Below the pieces are notes generated by a model that was not told the origin of the DNA, made no database searches, and was given only the letters and a program-made list of their open reading frames with translations. The position numbers and the translations under genes are program-made. Shown here in pieces: positions 23,229-33,963 of a stretch of 64,000 bases of DNA. The stretch covers positions 124,001-188,000 of the forward strand of contig JAFEVB010000031.1 in assembly GCA_032629725.1 (NCBI GenBank). The letters run 5' to 3'. The DNA comes from Gremmenia infestans (lineage: Eukaryota; Ascomycota; Leotiomycetes; Helotiales; Hamatocanthoscyphaceae). Each line of letters starts with the position of its first letter. Position 1 is the first letter of the stretch.

Positions 23229-24008
23229 ATGAGCGAAAAACTCTACGATCAAGTTCCTCTCGTTGATGAAGATGACGAAGATGGACCGATAATGGAGAAT
23301 CCGATGCACCATCGTTCCCAGAAGAAAAGTCTTCGCATGATATGGCGAGAGTGTATCCAAGCACCCAAAACTCTCATCGTCGCGGGCAGTCTCGTCACAC
23401 TATGTATCTTTATTCTCACCATTGCGAGTTTCACAGTCCATACGCCAGGCTCATATGTCATTTTCCGGACGCTCTCGCAACAACATTCTCTCCAGCCAGA
23501 TTTCGTCGATGCTGGAGAAGGACCTCTTGAGCTCGCAGGCACGACGAGATGCGGAAGCTTTCCAAGTCAGGCTGTGCAATATGGATGTGTGTTCGACTTG
23601 ATGAACTATGGCTTCACGGCACCAGAGTGCTTCTATGAGGATCTTTACGAAGAAGCTCTCGCTACGGGACCATGGCCTTGGTATATTGGGGAAAACTTAA
23701 CTTTGCCACTGCCACAGGATGTCAATATCCTCATGCGATCCGTGGAGGTCTGGACACAGATCAAGTATCACTACGAGCACTGCAAATACACGCAGAAGAT
23801 TGTGGCACGGGCTGTGGAGAATGACGATATATTGGTTCCTCAGGAGATTGCGAGGGACTATCACAGAGAGCATTGCACGGATCTGGTTGGGCGTTATGAG
23901 CAGGGGACCTGGGGAACAGGCGAGGTGATGAATACTTGGATCAGAATGCTGTACAATCCCTGCGTGCGATTGAGCGATATCAACAAGGAGAGTGTAGATT
24001 TTGCTTGA
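23229..24008 (+). CDS. UstYa-like (DUF3328) oxidase 1
   Basis: Single exon, 259 residues, starting at the first in-frame ATG (MSEKLYDQVPL). One membrane segment at about residues 54-76 (TLIVAGSLVTLCIFILTIAS), then the lumenal DUF3328 domain with GCVFDLMNYGF, an ECF motif and both copies of the family's HxxHC signature: HYEHC at about 181 and HREHC at about 212. UstYa proteins act in the secretory pathway and, by work on ustiloxin, asperipin and victorin, carry out oxidative ring closure or hydroxylation of the core peptide. First of five copies around the precursor. Confidence 0.9.
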   Translation: MSEKLYDQVPLVDEDDEDGPIMENPMHHRSQKKSLRMIWRECIQAPKTLIVAGSLVTLCIFILTIASFTVHTPGSYVIFRTLSQQHSLQPDFVDAGEGPLELAGTTRCGSFPSQAVQYGCVFDLMNYGFTAPECFYEDLYEEALATGPWPWYIGENLTLPLPQDVNILMRSVEVWTQIKYHYEHCKYTQKIVARAVENDDILVPQEIARDYHREHCTDLVGRYEQGTWGTGEVMNTWIRMLYNPCVRLSDINKESVDFA

Positions 24009-24225
24009 ATGATACAATTAGGAACTTGAGCATGGACTTGTTTTCTTGTCTGGTGGATTTGACATTTTGAGATCACACAGCAACAATAGAATGTCTAAAT
24101 TCTCTGCATCAAACCTTCACAATGATCGTACTTGGGTGGCACTGTAGTGGGATCAAGATGAACGCTTTCTAATCGCGGACCCTGAACGTGATGCAACAAC
24201 TATTTAACTTTCATCTATGATAGCT

Positions 24226-24972
24226 CTACTTGTGTAGCTCTCGGAGCAGCCAATGATGAACATAAGGCTCAGTAATTCCATACTTCGAATAATCCTGAGC
24301 AAGCGTGCGCACGAAGATAAAGCCCTGTCTTTCATACAGCCCTCTCCCAGCGGGACTGGCCATTACAATCGTTTTCAGGCCTATTGCGTCTACTTGCTTA
24401 AGCGCCTCCTTCAGCATCATTGACGCCACCCCATGGCCCTTGTGGGCTGGATGAGTGGACATGTAGTCCACAGCTACTCCAAGTCAGGAATGTTGACTTT
24501 CAATAAACATTTCAACTTTACCAAAGCAAGGTCCACTCTCCTTCAAAATCCCCTTTTCCACTTTATCAAGAGGATTCCCAAACTCGGCTAGCATTGCATA
24601 GTTCATCCCCCGAATCCGGCCATTATCCGTCACGCTCTCAAACCTCTGCTCAAAGCCTAACTTCTCCTCAGGGCTCGGTTCAAATGTCTGCGCATCAATC
24701 CACATTCCAGCATGGCTTTCAGGCACAATGTATCGTGAGTATCCCACGATTTCTCCAGAAGATGTGTCGACGACTTTGAGGTGCCTTTTCACATTTCGAC
24801 CGCTGATGAGAAGCCATGGCAATCGCTTGGCACAATCTTTGATGATGGCCTCAAGATCCATGTCTGTCGCCCACAGTTTCTGCCAGTGTATATCTTGCCA
24901 GAAAGCGCTGAACATGGCTCGCGCTACACCAGGTGCATCACTGGTGGTCACAGACTGCACGACGTATGACAT
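24226..24972 (-). pseudogene. GNAT acetyltransferase interrupted by one in-frame TGA
   Basis: Frame from ATG at 24972 runs to a TGA at 24486-24484, then continues in the same frame without another stop to 24226. The two parts together make one GNAT domain: N-terminal part with MSYVVQSVTTSDAPGVARAMF and a WIDAQTF region, C-terminal part with the acetyl-CoA-binding motif HPAHKGHGVASMM and YERQGF. The stop removes the cofactor site, so the short product should be inactive. No intron could be drawn across the stop (only 24 nt would be removed). Either a nonsense mutation or a leaky TGA followed by C; see findings. GNATs acetylate amines, and the core peptide has two lysines, so a tailoring or self-protection role is possible. 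Confidence 0.75.
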
Positions 24973-25316
24973 GTCGAATTTGAAGGTATTCAATTGCTCT
25001 TAGGTAATTTCTTTTTGGTATCTTGCCAAAGTACTGTACTCATTTCGTTGGATTTGCCAGTTGTCGTTGTGCCAAATTGGTTTAGCATAGTGTACTGTAA
25101 GTCTCGAAATTACAGGGGGAGATCTCGGTTAGGTAAAGGGGGGGCACGTGCGCGAGCTTTCGGACCGCTGTCCGAGAACTTTTGAGAAATCGGACACCAC
25201 TCCCAGGCACTTTTCTGGACCTCGTCTAATTTCTTTACCCAAGTAAATAATATCACACGAGACTTGTCTGAACTTATCATATTTTTATTTTCTGCTTTGC
25301 TTCATCGACGAAGAGG
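24973..25316. other. Intergenic, GNAT / UstYa-2 divergent
   Basis: 344 bp; presumably carries both promoters. CGGACCGCTGTCCGAG near 25160 is an imperfect inverted repeat with a CGG half-site and could bind a zinc-cluster regulator. Confidence 0.4.
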
Positions 25317-26228
25317 ATGTCTCCCACAGCTCTTGGAACGACGGTTGGAAGGATCAAAAAAAGTGAGTTTTCCTCTTTCCTTCTCGGGATGCTCAAAACT
25401 AACGGGTTTTAATAGCACTATACTCTGACCTTCAAAAATACGTTGCAACCCCAAGTGCAGAAGATGAATTATTTCTTGCCACTGGGGGCATGGACCTTTC
25501 CGAAGATGGCTCCAAGTTCGAAGAAACCAAGTACTTTATACCCACATCAAGACGGCGCTGTAATTGCACGACCATCGTTGCCGTTGTTTCAAGTGTCCTA
25601 GCTGCAATCCTACTTTTTACCGTCGCAGCACTCCTAGACCACAGCCACCCTTCCATCAATTACGTTCCAGCAATCACTGATAACGTCCAAGTCGGAGGAT
25701 GGCCTCTTGTAGAAGCAGGAGGCAATGTCATCGTGGACTGTGGAGGTACTCCTTCCGAGGCCAAGGATAGAGGATGTGTATGGGATCTCATGTCATTCTC
25801 CTGGACCCATCCAGCATGCTACAACAAAAACGAGTCGGAGACCTTTCTCTCTGAATACGGCCCATGGAAGTGGTATGAAAATGTAGATAACAAGCCTGGA
25901 GCAGAGGTTTTGGACGAGGATGACTTGCCGTACATGTCGATGGTTTGGACGCAGGAACATTACCACATTGCACATTGCACATACATTCTCAAATTGTTAC
26001 ACCTTGCTGTAAGTCTCTCTGCGCCCATCTCTAAACTCAGATCGATGCTAATGCATTTTTCTCCAGGCAATGAGCGGGCATCTGGTCACGGACGAGGGGA
26101 TTGGCATGTTTCACACGGATCACTGCGTGAAAGTTTTCTTAGACCCCGAACGAGTTGTCTTTGAAAAAGTCACGACTAGAGTGCAGTTGCTGTATGGAAA
26201 GTGTGTCACAATACGAGATGTTAATTAG
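25317..26228 (+). CDS. UstYa-like (DUF3328) oxidase 2
   Basis: Three exons: 25317-25362, 25416-26008, 26067-26228; 266 residues. The introns (53 and 58 bp) have good donors (GTGAGT, GTAAGT) and the frame closes at TAG 26226. One membrane segment near residues 68-90 (IVAVVSSVLAAILLFTVAAL), then GCVWDLMSFSWTHPACYN, and both signature motifs HIAHC and HTDHC. Closest in layout and motif spelling to copy 4 (DRGCxWDxMSF, HTDHC), so these two may be a duplicated pair. Role as for the family: membrane-bound oxidase acting on the secreted peptide. Confidence 0.9.
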
Positions 26229-26967
26229 ATGGAGAAGAGAAATGTACTGCAATCCAGCTATCTAGGGCTGCTAATTAAAGACACATGTACATGACTTTGT
26301 GGCCACCGACAGTTTCTCGCCTTTGTAGCTGAATACTTTCCAAGAGACTGCGAAAAGATTGGGAATTGAGTGTTTGGGATGTGCAAGTAAGACGATGCAA
26401 CAATGACTGTACTTCTCACCTGCAAGGCAGGAGCTAATTCTTCCGTGATTGCAGTAACAGAACTCCATGCCTAGCAATTAATTCTGAGAAGGGGCGGCAT
26501 TCTCCGTCAGCTTACGGGACATGTACAGAGTTGCCGAGAGCGGAGCGCATACCTACCTACCTAGTACTGTATCTCACCATGCAGATCGAGCCAAACAATT
26601 TACTTGTATCATAGCTCCGGTTCTTACACGCTGACATGCATCTTGACCGGAGAACGCACAGTAAGCATACCATACCTTGTTACTTTGTCCGAAAGTTCTC
26701 GGCAATGCAGGCATACATGTGGTAGCACTCTACTTTACTCAGCTCGAGTCGAGACTTGAGAGTAGCTGTGGTACCAGTATCCAGTCTTTGCCCACGATAG
26801 TCAATTGAATTGATGAATATGGCATACCCAGGTTCGTTTTGATTCCCTGCCAAAGAGCACACAGTTCCCAATCCTTGAGACTCCAGCAGTAAAGTCCTCA
26901 TTCTTTGTCCTCAAGACTAACTAATACTTTGGGTCCAGGAAAGCCAAAGTACAAACTCCTCAGCAGC
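26229..26967. other. Intergenic between UstYa-2 and UstYa-3
   Basis: 739 bp. The last part (26890-26939) looks like an intron end (CTAACTAATACTTTGGGTCCAG), so UstYa-3 may have an upstream exon that I could not identify. Confidence 0.45.
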
Positions 26968-27630
26968 ATGTACGAAAAGGACGACAAAGAAGAAGATGTT
27001 CCATTTCTATCACCAGGCGCAACTCGACTGCAACGAAGATTCAGAGCTCCTCGAGCCGAAGTGATACTTCAAACCGGCACCTTCCTTCTCACTGCCATCA
27101 TTTTGACTCTTTATCTCACCACTATTTCATCATCCTCGCTATTCCACGACCACCCCGTCGGCGGCGATGGCATCCTGCCTGTAGGCATGTCGCGCGTCAA
27201 TCCAACAACCGCCCACCAGCTACAACCGTGTGGTCTCAACGCCACCACCGCTAAGAAGAACGGCTGCATCTTCGACTTGCTGACCATGTCTTGGCTAGCG
27301 CCTGAATGCTATGATGAGGAACTTTCCGAAGAATTCCTCGAGGTAGCTTCCGAGCCATTTTTCTATGATATGGAAGGCACGAAGCCCATCAAAGATTACA
27401 ATGAGCTGTCAGGGGTGACGCAGATGGTTTATACGACAAGAAAATATCATATCTTCCACTGCAGCTATGGATGGAGGATGATGCATCGTGCTTTGGTGAG
27501 GGGAGGGGTTCTGGAGAGCGGCTTGAGTGGATATCATCATACGGAGCATTGCACGGATCAATTGATGAATCAGACGATTCCGTATGATAAAGTCATCACG
27601 AAAATCAACATTGACTTCCCGGATTGTTGA
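26968..27630 (+). CDS. UstYa-like (DUF3328) oxidase 3
   Basis: 220 residues from the ATG at 26968 (MYEKDDKEEDVPFL). The open frame extends upstream to 26905 and joins a plausible acceptor at 26939, so a short 5' exon is possible. Membrane segment at about residues 29-50 (VILQTGTFLLTAIILTLYLT), then GCIFDLLTMSWLAPECYD and both motifs HIFHC and HTEHC. It lacks the length of copies 1, 2, 4 and 5 after the second motif. Last cluster gene before the AT-rich island. Confidence 0.87.
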   Translation: MYEKDDKEEDVPFLSPGATRLQRRFRAPRAEVILQTGTFLLTAIILTLYLTTISSSSLFHDHPVGGDGILPVGMSRVNPTTAHQLQPCGLNATTAKKNGCIFDLLTMSWLAPECYDEELSEEFLEVASEPFFYDMEGTKPIKDYNELSGVTQMVYTTRKYHIFHCSYGWRMMHRALVRGGVLESGLSGYHHTEHCTDQLMNQTIPYDKVITKINIDFPDC

Positions 27631-28326
27631 AGCTGGGCTGGTCGTACTATAGGAACAGAATTTCGAAATAAACAAACGAGCATGCATGTACTGAAAACAA
27701 ATTGATAGATAAATGTGCAAGCACTGGTTTACACAATCTAATGCCATTCAAAGGAATGTGCGCGTACCATGATCATGATGAAGACCCATTCCTAGCATGG
27801 ACCATTGATGGGAGACCTCGAGGACTACTCTAGAGACGTCTTGGCCGGCTAGATAAATACGCATAACCTGGAATCTCATTCAATGCTTGCAGACAGAGCC
27901 AAAGGCTACAGTGGAGGACGTCTAAAGCTTACAACAATTTTAAGATTTCCACCACAACTAGTATTAAATTATTCCGTCTTATTAAATAGATAAAACAGAA
28001 AGTTCAAAACAGTCTAGCTTCTTCCAAGGTAAATTTAAATGCTGTTGTGATATTTTAAAATCCTATAAAACTTGGCCCTAAAACCTCTATTATATTTGCT
28101 ATAGAGTTTTTAAACTTATAAGATAGATCTACTTTTTCCATATTATATAACTTTTACACTACCTAATTAATATTAATATTAACATTTGCATATAGTCTAT
28201 TAACTTTTTATTCAATCTATTAGTATTGGTATCACAGGTATCGAATAGTGATCACTTCTTTACTGCATAGTAGACTTGATACTGGTTCCAGTTGATATTT
28301 CTTAGCATTTATAGTAGTGTTGACGC

Positions 28327-28359
28327 GCAAAGAGGTTACTGTTGGTTATGCCTCTTTGC
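28327..28359. repeat. Short inverted repeat
   Basis: GCAAAGAGG and CCTCTTTGC, 9 bp perfect arms around a 15 nt loop. Confidence 0.7.
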
Positions 28360-29752
28360 TGACTAAGCTACGCTAGATCACATGACTAGAAAGCTCGGGA
28401 TACAGTCCCATTATCCCAACAATTAGTTAACTTAGATAGAATTATACCTATAATATAGTAGTTATATATTAATATGTAAAAAGAGCTTACTTATAGTCTT
28501 TAGATGTCCTCTACTATACTTACTATAGCAGCTATCCGGAAACATACTCCCGTATGCAGTTTGAATTAGTAATAAAGCCGTTACTCGTATGCCAAAAGCT
28601 ACTAGCATATAGGATTGGCATTGCAATAAGCGTCTATATTTGACAGCTGATGTGGCCGATGCGCGGGGCACAAAATGGGCTGTGAAGCATATTAAGCAGC
28701 CGACGCCTCCACTAGCTGGTGTCGGGATAGGATAGGTATGCACATGGTCGCATGACTTAGGGCGGATGACTAAGCGATGCAGAGGTGAAACCTCCTCGTC
28801 GCCTTGTCATCACACTTAGACTTAGACACCTAGAAATGCAACCAGATACCATCGTATACGATACAGACTACTAGGCCACTCCAGTGCACTATGTGCTACC
28901 AACAGCTGGCTCCTGCCATAATAGGTTCCATGCAGCGACACCGTCAGCTCTATAGGATCGAGCCGCACGTTCTGCACTTATATAATAAAGTGGAATTTTC
29001 TGGCATAATAAAGGTTAGCTACATTTTAAAAGTAAGTAAAGATAAATTTATATAAAAGTAACTTTCTAAAGAAGTAATATCATAGTAGACTAGTAATAAA
29101 AGTTATAATAGATTAGTATTATTACTTATCTTATTTTAAGTTCGACTATACTTCCTATAAAATTATGCTTATATAGTGTCACAGGCTAGTGATATAGAGT
29201 AAGCGGAATCGTTCATGCTTATCTTGACGACATGCGGCGAGCGGCCCTACAGATCACGTAGCACTTGTGAACTTCATCAATATAAGGTGACACTACAAAA
29301 TCCGGAAAATGTTTTGAATAATAGCAAGGTTAAAAGATTAGGAACCCGTAACGTCCCGCTGTCAGCATTGCACCATCGATTGAGCACCCTAGCTTTCGAC
29401 AGAATGCATAAATCAGAACGCATAGGCGGGATTGATGCGACGAAGACATAATTCTAGCGCATACTGAAAAGCAATACACTGCATGCACGAGTCGTATAAC
29501 TTCCCTTATAAGGATAATGCTTAACTACCCCGCCACTTATTAAGCCACCCCGATTGATTACTAAAGCTATAAGGCTTCCGAGCGGCCCGGAAAGGTTCTC
29601 AGACACTCTATAATCTAAAATGTCGTGCTATAGATACGAGGGCGCAACTATACCCTCATGCGTCTTCTTATAGTAGGGCATACTTAGTGTAGATAGTGCT
29701 TCCCATACATGCACATGATACATGCACATGATACATGACGTTTATGCAGAGG

Positions 29753-29916
29753 ATAAGCATGATCGTCAGCGCCAGCGGACAACTTCTCTCTCCATCCGAG
29801 AAAAAGTATACATAATAATGTCACGTGTATGCACATAAGCATAATCGCCAGCGCCAGCGGACAACTTCTCTCTCCGTCCGAGAAAGAGTATACGGAATAA
29901 AGTCACGTGTATGCAC
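29753..29916. repeat. 82 bp tandem duplication
   Basis: Copies 29753-29834 and 29835-29916 differ at roughly ten positions. Each contains CAGCGCCAGCGGACAACTTC and ends TCACGTGTATGCAC, so each carries a CACGTG palindrome. Confidence 0.9.
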
Positions 29917-30533
29917 CAAATTCATCCTGTACACGCCAATTCATTCCGCATGCTAGGTGAAATAGAACGATATGATTGGACTAGAGGAACGAATCCAATT
30001 GACTCAAAGAAGGTAGAATGGTAAGAGCGTTTCTGAACGTGTTCTTAGTCATCTCTCCCTTATAGGCTCAATTGTACTTCTCCATAGCATACTTTCTCTT
30101 TCTTCAGGCGCAGTCGGACTTCCCCCCTTAGAATGCGCTGGCATCTTCCCTGACGGCCTTCTTTTACATATACATAATTACCCGCTAGTCTGGTAACAGG
30201 CAATACATAGCCAGCGTCCGGGAGCTTGCGCAGGGCTGCGGGGTCATGATTAGGGACTCACCGTGCCACGGATCTGATATTACTGATAATTAAAGTTTTA
30301 TCTTGAAAACATTAGATGGAAGCTTTCATAAAGTTTGAGAGCTATCGCTATAGAGCATTATTAAGACAAAATTGAGCTCGAAAAAGCAAACACTAAACTT
30401 GTAACGCAACCTAAGAACTATAGATTTGGTAGCAGCATTCTTAAGTCATCAGCTCTGTTTTCCCTTCACTTTAATACTTTCTTCTATGCTGCATGGCGAC
30501 ACTCAGCTCGATGTTAAGATATTGTCACACCTA

Positions 30534-30683
30534 CAGTGGGGTATTAAAGTTTAAACATCCCCTAGCAAGCGCCCACGGCATTTTAAAGCCCACTTTGAAT
30601 CATGATACCCCGAAAGTACGGCTTTGACAGCATGGCAGCGGGCACTAGCAGGGGAGGGAGTGTTTAATTTTAATACCCCACTG
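30534..30683. mobile_element. MITE, pogo/Tc1-like, flanked by TA
   Basis: 150 bp with terminal inverted repeats CAGTGGGGTATTAAA at both ends (arms extend imperfectly for about 35 bp), no coding capacity, and TA on each side (30532-30533 and 30684-30685) as the target duplication. These are the marks of a non-autonomous pogo/Tc1-type element. Confidence 0.88.
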
Positions 30684-31441
30684 TAGGTATACTATCCCGC
30701 CCCCTTAATAAATGTTAAATTGTGGGTTTGCTCCATAAAACATATAATCCTATGGAATTGAATAGCTGTATATCCTAGCAGTTAGCCCACTATTCACGGC
30801 GCAGGGTACTTGTAAGGTACTTGTAAGGTCCTACTAAGCCCTAGATGTAGTGATATCATTTGCTCACTTTCTCCGTTTACGCGGTAGGGCGAAGGATTAT
30901 TAACATTTACTAAGGGGGGGATAGTACAAGTTGTGAGTCACTTCGAATGACTAGCCCATTACGACCACTTTAAGATGCTGACGACTACAGACACTTTAAT
31001 TTAGCCTGAAACTCATATATATAGTCTAAAAGTACGTGTGACGTGATCATACCAGAAGTCGGAATCTTCATTACCCAGTTTGCCGCCACCCATTGCGTAC
31101 CATTAGGCTGCATAGGTAGAGGCGTTATCTTGCATGGAAACTAGGCCTGGCTCCCGAGTCCTGGGCAGCTAGTCGTCTAGTACATCTACATACGATGTAG
31201 ATCTTCGCAGTGTACCCATGTCTCTTGCATTCCTAACACCTCTCTAGAATGTAGCGGTCTAACCTGTGAACTATCCTATTTGTTCGCTAAATAGAAGTAT
31301 GGCTTATCACCGATATGTCCTTGCACTTTCTATATGTTGTGACCATGTTGAACTTCAACGGCCCAATAGACTTAAGGTCCCAATGGGAAATTGCGTTTCG
31401 TGGCCTCCTCAACCTCAAGATCTATCCTCGTTCTACCCATC

Positions 31442-33277
31442 ATGCCCGACGAGTGCAAAACTGGAAACAATGCTTGTGATCAGTGTTTCCGCACAAGACA
31501 AAGTTGTTCAAAACACCCAACACAGTGCCAAAGGTGTGCCGAACTAGGGAGCTCATGCACTTACAGCTTTGGAAAGTTTATGGGACGGCCAAAGAAAAGT
31601 ATCAAGAGCCACAGGCAGGCCCCCAATGACGACGATAATCCTCCTCGAAAGCAGCAAATACCACCTATTCAAATAGACACCTCAAACAGCACATTGAAAG
31701 GCTTGCTATGCACATACCTTTAACATATATTCCTATTCTGACAGCCGCATTTAGGAGCCAGCGAACTCCAGTATCCAACCCCGCGATCAGTACCACCAAC
31801 AAAATCTGACGGTATAGATCTACATATCCAATTACAGAGATTTAGCACTCACACGCACAGACACACAGTCCTCAGGTTGGTGGGAGTTCTGTGGCAACGA
31901 AAATAAGAGCAATGAACGAACAGGCCCAGATGAGCCCGATACTCAGTACGCCAGGGTTGACGAAACCCGGACCAGCACCAAACAGACCCCGAAGACCTCT
32001 GCATGCGATCAATGTTACCGTTTCAAAGTCAAATGCACGAGAGAGCCAGACTGCTGTCAGAGATGTAGCACGAACGGTAATGCATGCACCTATAGTTCTG
32101 CTGTCGAAACGGAACGATCTCGAAAACGGCAAGCTCCAGGATCTCCGAGAGAGTCCACTGCGAAGAAAACGGCTCTCGCTTCTCCGTCCAAGTCTTCTCA
32201 GATGGAACAAGGAAAGTTGACTTCCTAGTACATCGCTTCTTGCTAACAGGTATCAGAGTCTTTGAGAAGTTCAAACACGTCAGGATCGAACCATAGCGAC
32301 AGGGAAACATTATGTATGTGATTTCCTCTCGTTCCACTGTATCAAACTAACCTCGATCAGGTCTACGTGATACAGGTGCGGATGACACTGTGAGCGTTCA
32401 GACCTCAGCGCTACAGGAAATGAATCATAAATCAAAACATAGGCTACAAAACTCTGCCTTCGAAAGCGAGTATCAAGCACCGCTAGCTCTACATGAGCAA
32501 CCCAATACCACGGGCGACAGTCTTCCCTTCTACGATTCATTCCATTACTACGGCGACAAACTTTTGCCAGACCTCTCTTCTCAAACTTCAGATTTCCTGT
32601 TTGAGAGTGACAGCGAGGCACTTGATGCCAGTTTTGCATTCGATAACCACGAAACTACAATTCAACAACAGGGCCCTGAGCTATCGTCCAAATCTATACC
32701 CCTTGAACCTGCTTTCAAACATTCGGCCCTCACTACCTGTGGGTGCCTTCAGTCAACAACTCTGACCCTTTCGACTCTACACAACATAGTCCTGAGCAAC
32801 TCTACATCATCATATGACAATATCCTTGCGGCAGCACGCAGTGGCTTGTCTGAATGCAAGCGCCTAGCAGTAGCTAAATGCAATTCCTGCCAGCCAAGCT
32901 CTACTTCATCTCTAATCATGCTGTGCGTAGCAATCTTACAGCATGTATACAGATTGTACGGAATACTTGATCATCCATCGAGAGTTGCGGCAGACACGAG
33001 CGACAAGACGGAGAACAGAATCGCATTGAGCATCAAGTTTGGAGACATGGAATTCGCTGATATTGGACATGATCCAAGCATTATGCGGGTTATTCTCAAA
33101 ATGGAAAAGATGCGTGCCCAGGCTGTGTGCGTGGAGCTGGAGAAGATGGTTGCCGTGGATTCAAGTGCAGAGGGAGACGTTCATGGCGCTGGCAAGGATG
33201 ACGAAATGATCCGGGACGGCTTGATCACCCTTCTGGGTATATACCGCGAAAGATTCGCCGCTGAAGATAATATGTAG
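31442..33277 (+). CDS. Zn2Cys6 regulator with AflR-like C-terminal region, two zinc-cluster exons
   Basis: Likely the pathway regulator of the cluster. A first exon from ATG 31442 has a full cluster (31475-31558, C-x2-C-x6-C-x6-C-x2-C-x6-C, with ACDQCFRTRQSC) and then MGRPKK. A second zinc cluster (32004-32087, ACDQCYRFKVKC) lies in a frame with no ATG of its own, so it must be spliced to upstream sequence; joining 31598 to 31876 keeps frame but is tentative. After short exons (one ending 32313, next starting 32361) the last exon runs to 33277 and holds the AflR-type region near 32730-32970 (TTCGCLQSTTL, CNSCQPSS, LQHVYRLYGILDH). Either one protein with two DNA-binding domains or a duplicated first exon. 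Exact structure needs cDNA. Confidence 0.75.
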
Positions 33278-33963
33278 CTGTGCCTTTGGGGCACGGAATG
33301 ACTCATGCTTATCCCACTCCTCAAGCCGTTCAAAGTGATGAAGTCTGTTGAAGTTGCCTTTCAACCGAATGATTTAGCGCCAAGCAGTAAGCAGCAAGGG
33401 TAAAGGGGCTTGTTATAACCTATACATTAGCGAGAAATAAGCATCAGTCTGCCAAGAAATAGGCCCTACTCCGTGCGTAGGTCAACATCTTCATGCGGCT
33501 GTATTGCGAATTCCATGGATTAGAACGGCACCACGAATGATATGCCGCCAGCTTAATGTGACCGAAAGAACCACGTAGGCATCTCAAATGCGCTGCTACC
33601 TTCCAGATTCGATACTCACGATATCGGACGTCTCCACCAAGAATCGGACCTGAATCTCGGACCCAATCAATTATACAGCTTTCCGAGTACGCATACGAAA
33701 GCTACCGGTGATCTAGATTCCTCGGACCTCAAGGTCGGTGTGGTTATACACTCGGCTTGGCTGCAATATGCAATGCAATATACTCACGGACGACCGAGTA
33801 TCGGGTCCTCGACATCTGTGTCACGAGTCCGAACATTCACGCGGAATCAGAAGATTGTTCATGCCTAACCTAAGACTTTTATACAGAACCCCAAGCTTCA
33901 GCGGTATCTACAGAGAATTATCGATGCCCTGAAACTCAAACCTCTCGTATCATCACACTCGAG
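33278..33963. other. Intergenic, regulator / acyltransferase
   Basis: 686 bp with several CGGA/TCCG stretches (TCGGACCTGAATCTCGGACC near 33644, TTCCTCGGACCTC near 33719). These CGG-containing half-sites could be targets of the zinc-cluster regulator; not proven. Confidence 0.45.

Larger units (their letters stand above)
27631..31441. other. Gene-free AT-rich island inside the cluster
   Basis: 3.8 kb between UstYa-3 and the regulator. AT-rich blocks at 27950-28200 and 28960-29170 look RIP-affected. It contains a hairpin (28327-28359), two 82 bp tandem copies (29753-29916), a MITE (30534-30683), and short unassignable pieces. No ORF with conserved features. Probably the site of old transposon insertions. 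Confidence 0.6.

Noticed and set aside
28318..28425. Possible solo LTR (TGTTG...CAACA ends)
   Set aside because: Only about 105 bp and no target duplication found; kept only as a short inverted repeat.
29753..29916. CRISPR-like array
   Set aside because: Just two adjacent copies without spacers, in a eukaryotic genome.
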